Source of the DNA: Oscillospiraceae bacterium
GTDB taxonomy: Bacteria; Bacillota; Clostridia; Oscillospirales; Acutalibacteraceae
Length of the DNA stretch: 9,467 nt
Assembly (NCBI GenBank): GCA_902795765.1
Contig: CADBMQ010000186.1
Location: 1-9,467 of the forward strand
Direction of reading: 5' to 3'
The notes under the pieces are model-generated. The model was not told the DNA's origin. It did no database searches and saw only the letters and a list, made by a program, of their open reading frames with translations. Below, piece by piece: positions 6,597-9,467 of the stretch (position 1 is the first letter of the stretch; every line of letters starts with the position of its first letter). The position numbers and the translations under genes were made by a program.

Positions 6597-7268
6597 ATGA
6601 CATTCAGCGACATTTTTAAATCAAGTTTTCTTGAAAACGTTTCAGCAGTAAGCATACTCGATATGCTTCTCACAATCTTGTTAGCATTCTTGTTGGGATT
6701 GTTCATCTTTTTCGTGTATAAAAAGACCTATCAAGGAGTAATGTATTCGTCTTCATTCGGTGTAACACTCATTGCACTCACAATGATAACCTCGCAGGTA
6801 ATTCTTGCAGTCACATCGAATGTGGTGCTTTCACTCGGTATGGTTGGCGCACTTTCAATCGTTCGTTTCCGTACTGCAATAAAAGAACCGCTTGACATCG
6901 CATTTTTGTTCTGGTCAATAGCCGCAGGTATTATCCTTTCGGCAGGTATGATACCACTTGCAGTCATCGGTAGTGTAATCATCGGACTCATTCTTCTTTT
7001 CTTCGTCAATAAAAAATCCCATAAAAATCCGTATATAATCGTTTTGTCGTGTTCTGACCGCAATTCTGAACTTTCGGCAATGGATTACGTAAACAGTAAG
7101 GTAGAGCGTTGTGTTGTGAAATCAAAATCGGCACAAAGCGGTTTAATTGAAATCAATATGGAAGTTCGATTAAAAGACGATAACACCGATTTTGTAAACG
7201 AACTTTCCACAATCAGCGGTGTAAATAGTGCCGTTTTGGTTAGTTACAACGGCGATTATATGGGATAA
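6597..7268 (+). CDS. DUF4956-family integral membrane protein
   Basis: 223 residues. Four hydrophobic segments are visible at ~20-41, 52-73, 100-117 and 119-138. The family-typical core GMVGALSIVRFRTAIKEPLD lies between the second and third, followed by the third segment (FLFWSIAAGI). A soluble C-terminal domain (~145-223) with strand-helix-strand character (IEINMEVRL, FVNELSTISGV, SAVLVSY) is probably cytoplasmic. Family function is unknown. It is almost always found next to VTC polyphosphate polymerase genes, so a partner or export role is likely. AAGGAG lies 8 nt before the start, and the stop is followed 12 nt later by the next gene. The membrane topology is my reading of hydrophobicity. 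Confidence 0.9.
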   Translation: MTFSDIFKSSFLENVSAVSILDMLLTILLAFLLGLFIFFVYKKTYQGVMYSSSFGVTLIALTMITSQVILAVTSNVVLSLGMVGALSIVRFRTAIKEPLDIAFLFWSIAAGIILSAGMIPLAVIGSVIIGLILLFFVNKKSHKNPYIIVLSCSDRNSELSAMDYVNSKVERCVVKSKSAQSGLIEINMEVRLKDDNTDFVNELSTISGVNSAVLVSYNGDYMG

Positions 7269-7280
7269 GGAGATGAAACA

Positions 7281-9056
7281 ATGTCAACGAGCAAGCATAT
7301 AGATAAAATCTGTATAATTCTTGTTGTCGTTATGCTTTTACTCACCGTTTTGTTTATGTCTGGCGAATACCTTGGAATTGAAGTTATAAAGCAAGATGAC
7401 GAAAACGAGCGTTTCAGCCAAAATGACTTAAATTCCGATTGGCAATCGGACTCTGCAACGCAAATCACGTTTTCGGGAGATAGTGCGAAGATAAATGGAA
7501 ATGGCGCATACTTCGCAAATGGTAATGTGCATATAATTTATGCGGGTAAATATATTTTGTCGGGCGAGTTATCAAACGGCAGTATTATAGTAGATGCAGA
7601 CGGCGACGATAAAATTTGGCTTATGATGAACGGTGTGAGTTTAAACTGCGATGACAATGCCGCAATTATAGTTGAACAAGCCGACAACGTTTATATAACA
7701 CTTAAAAGCGATACCGAAAATACAATCAAAACGGGAAAAGAGTATTCGTCCGAGGCAAAACAGTCGGGAATTGACGGAGCAATATATTCTCGTGACGATT
7801 TGACAATAAACGGCAGCGGAAAATTGAGTGTGACCGCTGAATATTCGCACGGTATCGTCTGCAATGATGACCTTAAAATCACAGGTGGAAATATCAATGT
7901 AACTTCCGAAAAAGATGCGTTTCACGCAAATGATAGCGTTCGCATAAGAAAAGCTGATGTAACACTAACGGCAGGAGATGACGGAATTACTGCATCGAAT
8001 GATGATAGATCGGATTACATCTATGTTGAGTCTGGCAATGTGAATATCACAAAATGCTACGAAGGACTCGAAGCAAATACAGTAAGTGTTGTAGGTGGAA
8101 ATGTTTCAATTGTTTCGTCGGACGATGGAGTGAATGCCGAAAGTTTAATTGAGATTTTGGGCGGAACAGTTCGTGTGGAAAACAAAACAGGCAGAGATGC
8201 CGACGGCTTCGACTCAAATAAAGATATCGTAATATCGGGTGGCAACGTGTTCATCAGCGTATCGCAAAGTGGCGGTAGTGGAGCATTGGATTACGGTAGC
8301 GAACGAGGTGGCACTTGCAAAATTGACGGTGGCACAGTTGTTGCTTGTGGTGGCAGTATGATGCTTGAAGAAATCAGTTCCGATTCAAAACAAGCATTTG
8401 TGATTAAGAGTGTTTCGGTAGCGGCAGATAGCAAACTTACGATAACAGACTCACAGAATAATGTTTTGGTTTCCGAAACAATTCCTGCTGATTTTAATGT
8501 TCTGACATTCAGCAGTGATATGTTGAGCCAAAATGATAAATGTACCCTCGCAGTAAATGACACAAAAACTGAAATTACAATGAACAGCGAAATGGATAGT
8601 GCTATTCAAAGTGGTGGACGTGGTGGTATGAATCCGAGCGGCAATTTTGGTGGCGGAATGCAAAACAATGATAATCAAAACACCGATAGCCAAAGTGCTG
8701 AGCAACGAGGTATGCGAAACTTCGATGAAAACGGCACTCCACCCGAAAAGCCTGATGGGGATAATGGTGGTACACCACCCGAAAAGCCAGATGGAGATAT
8801 GCCAAGCGACAATCCATTTGAACAGGCAGATAGCAAAAATATTGACAATTCCAAACGTCAAAAGCCTGATGATAAGCAAGGAGTAGAGTCTGCAAGTGAT
8901 ATACAAAAGTCGGATAAAGACAGTAATTCAGTCAAATCGCAAACAGACAATATTCAAACGCAAGTCAATACAATAGATACATACACCTTAATTGTATTAG
9001 GTGCGTCAATAATATTGCTTTTAGTAGGTTTGCTAATAGCAGTCAAAAAGAAATAG
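7281..9056 (+). CDS. Surface-anchored carbohydrate-binding-domain protein (DUF4353-like) with beta-helix repeats
   Basis: 591 residues. An N-terminal hydrophobic segment (~9-28) acts as a signal peptide or anchor. Residues ~60-435 match my recollection of the 'carbohydrate-binding domain-containing' (DUF4353) family and contain 21-27-residue repeats of the type xxGGNVxIxSxxDGVxA (~174-355), as in parallel beta-helices. A low-complexity tail follows (~444-560): Gly/Met/Asn-rich, then two copies of GTPPEKPDGD, then Ser/Asp/Lys/Gln-rich. The protein ends in a transmembrane helix (~569-587) and a KKK stop-transfer signal. No LPxTG sortase motif precedes the helix. The tail suits a wall-spanning linker, with the repeat domain displayed outside. 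AAGGAG, 8 nt before the ATG, overlaps the stop of the DUF4956 gene. Bacterial VTC/DUF4956 loci often carry such a protein, usually with a CotH-like protein that is missing here. The ligand is unknown. Confidence 0.88.
   Translation: MSTSKHIDKICIILVVVMLLLTVLFMSGEYLGIEVIKQDDENERFSQNDLNSDWQSDSATQITFSGDSAKINGNGAYFANGNVHIIYAGKYILSGELSNGSIIVDADGDDKIWLMMNGVSLNCDDNAAIIVEQADNVYITLKSDTENTIKTGKEYSSEAKQSGIDGAIYSRDDLTINGSGKLSVTAEYSHGIVCNDDLKITGGNINVTSEKDAFHANDSVRIRKADVTLTAGDDGITASNDDRSDYIYVESGNVNITKCYEGLEANTVSVVGGNVSIVSSDDGVNAESLIEILGGTVRVENKTGRDADGFDSNKDIVISGGNVFISVSQSGGSGALDYGSERGGTCKIDGGTVVACGGSMMLEEISSDSKQAFVIKSVSVAADSKLTITDSQNNVLVSETIPADFNVLTFSSDMLSQNDKCTLAVNDTKTEITMNSEMDSAIQSGGRGGMNPSGNFGGGMQNNDNQNTDSQSAEQRGMRNFDENGTPPEKPDGDNGGTPPEKPDGDMPSDNPFEQADSKNIDNSKRQKPDDKQGVESASDIQKSDKDSNSVKSQTDNIQTQVNTIDTYTLIVLGASIILLLVGLLIAVKKK
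8733..8798 (+). repeat. Tandem 36-bp coding repeat (GTPPEKPDGD x2)
   Basis: Two copies at 8733-8762 and 8769-8798 encode GTPPEKPDGD with few third-base differences. They lie in the Pro/Gly-rich linker of the surface protein and could vary in copy number between strains. Confidence 0.8.
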
Positions 9057-9058
9057 AA

Positions 9059-9088
9059 AAAAAGACGAGTCGCAAGACTCGTCTTTTT
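9059..9088. terminator. Bidirectional intrinsic terminator
   Basis: An 8-bp GC-containing stem (GACGAGTC and its complement), extended by 5 A-T pairs, closes on a GCAA (GNRA) tetraloop and is followed by a T-run on both strands. It sits between the convergent surface-protein gene (stop at 9056) and rhaD (stop at 9091) and can end both transcripts. Confidence 0.92.
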
Positions 9089-9090
9089 GT

Positions 9091-9467
9091 TTAGCAATCG
9101 AGAAAATCTTTTCGATAGTCAACTCCGAAAAATTCAGCTAAAACTTTCATCTCACTATCTTTAATAGTGTTCACTCTCGGTAAATGAGCAGTAAGCATAT
9201 AAATTTGAGCAGCCTTCTCGACCGTCTCAATAAGGCCAAACGCTTCGTCCAAGTTGTTGCCTGCACCATAAATTCCGTGCATACCCCAAACAACAAGTCG
9301 GAAATCTTTCATCTTTTCAGCAGTTGCTTCGCCTATTTCATTTGTATCACAAAGCATCCATTCAAGTGTGCCGATACCTTCGGGGAAAACAACAATACAT
9401 TCAGTACACATCTGCCAAAGTGTGTGCGTAAACTCTTTCTCATCAAGTGAGTGAACATAGTTCATTG
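9091..9467 (-). CDS. rhaD: Rhamnulose-1-phosphate aldolase, C-terminal part
   Basis: About 125 codons are present and the 5' end lies beyond the right edge; the ATG at 9465 is an internal Met, not the start. The sequence matches the C-terminal half of RhaD, a zinc-dependent class II aldolase of about 275 residues that splits L-rhamnulose 1-phosphate into dihydroxyacetone phosphate and L-lactaldehyde. Recognisable blocks are TECIVVFPEGIGTLEW, TNEIGEATAEKM, LVVWGMHGIYGAG (its His corresponds to the third zinc ligand, H212 in E. coli) and NLDEAFGLIETVEKAAQI. The two N-terminal zinc histidines (HTHxxN region) are outside the window. The gene implies use of L-rhamnose, common in plant-polysaccharide fermenters. 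Fuculose-1-phosphate aldolase is a relative, but these blocks fit RhaD better. Confidence 0.9.
   Translation of the reverse strand, partial: MNYVHSLDEKEFTHTLWQMCTECIVVFPEGIGTLEWMLCDTNEIGEATAEKMKDFRLVVWGMHGIYGAGNNLDEAFGLIETVEKAAQIYMLTAHLPRVNTIKDSEMKVLAEFFGVDYRKDFLDC

Noticed and set aside
8451..8906. 151-residue minus-strand open frame opposite the surface protein
   Set aside because: It is a shadow of the low-complexity repeats on the coding strand, with no ribosome binding site or family resemblance.
9463..9465. ATG at 9465 as a true start of the aldolase
   Set aside because: RhaD is about 275 residues and its N-terminal zinc-binding half is missing, so the gene continues past the window edge.

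Overview
The window looks like chromosomal DNA of a strictly anaerobic, low-GC Gram-positive bacterium, most likely a Clostridia member near Ruminococcaceae/Oscillospiraceae. The evidence is the A/T-rich sequence, strong AAGGAG-type ribosome binding sites, sigma-A-type promoters, short intrinsic terminators, an [FeFe]-hydrogenase-family sensor gene and a VTC/DUF4956/carbohydrate-binding-domain cassette, which I recall as common in gut Clostridia. The genus is inference. The standard genetic code is used throughout.

Region 1 (minus strand, 3802 down to 1) is a compact operon: a short LysR-type regulator, a small thioredoxin-like [2Fe-2S] protein, a HydS-like putative sensory [FeFe] hydrogenase with a PAS domain, and a SpoIIE-type PP2C phosphatase that runs off the left edge. 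Spacings are 15, 6 and -8 nt. A good promoter (TTGACA, 17 nt, TATTGT) lies upstream, with a 19-bp palindrome near the predicted start of transcription. The hydrogenase has no kinase or DNA-binding output domain, and the phosphatase start overlaps its stop. The simplest model is that H2 or redox state is sensed at the H-cluster and relayed through the PAS domain to the phosphatase.

Region 2 (plus strand, 3892-5806) is an OmpR-type response regulator and a two-membrane-segment sensor histidine kinase. They overlap by 8 nt and are closed by a strong hairpin terminator. Three ATGTTAA direct repeats lie in the 161-bp divergent gap shared with the lysR operon.

Region 3 (plus strand, 5906-9056) is a three-gene operon with its own TATAAT box: a VTC-type polyphosphate polymerase domain protein, a DUF4956 membrane protein, and a large surface protein with beta-helix-like repeats and a Pro/Gly-rich wall-spanning tail. 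The two-component system immediately upstream is a plausible regulator, which is inference from position only.

Region 4 (minus strand, 9467-9091) is the C-terminal part of rhamnulose-1-phosphate aldolase (RhaD), convergent with region 3 and separated from it by a bidirectional GCAA-loop terminator. I saw no mobile element, tRNA, rRNA, CRISPR array or riboswitch, and no gene-free stretch above 161 bp.
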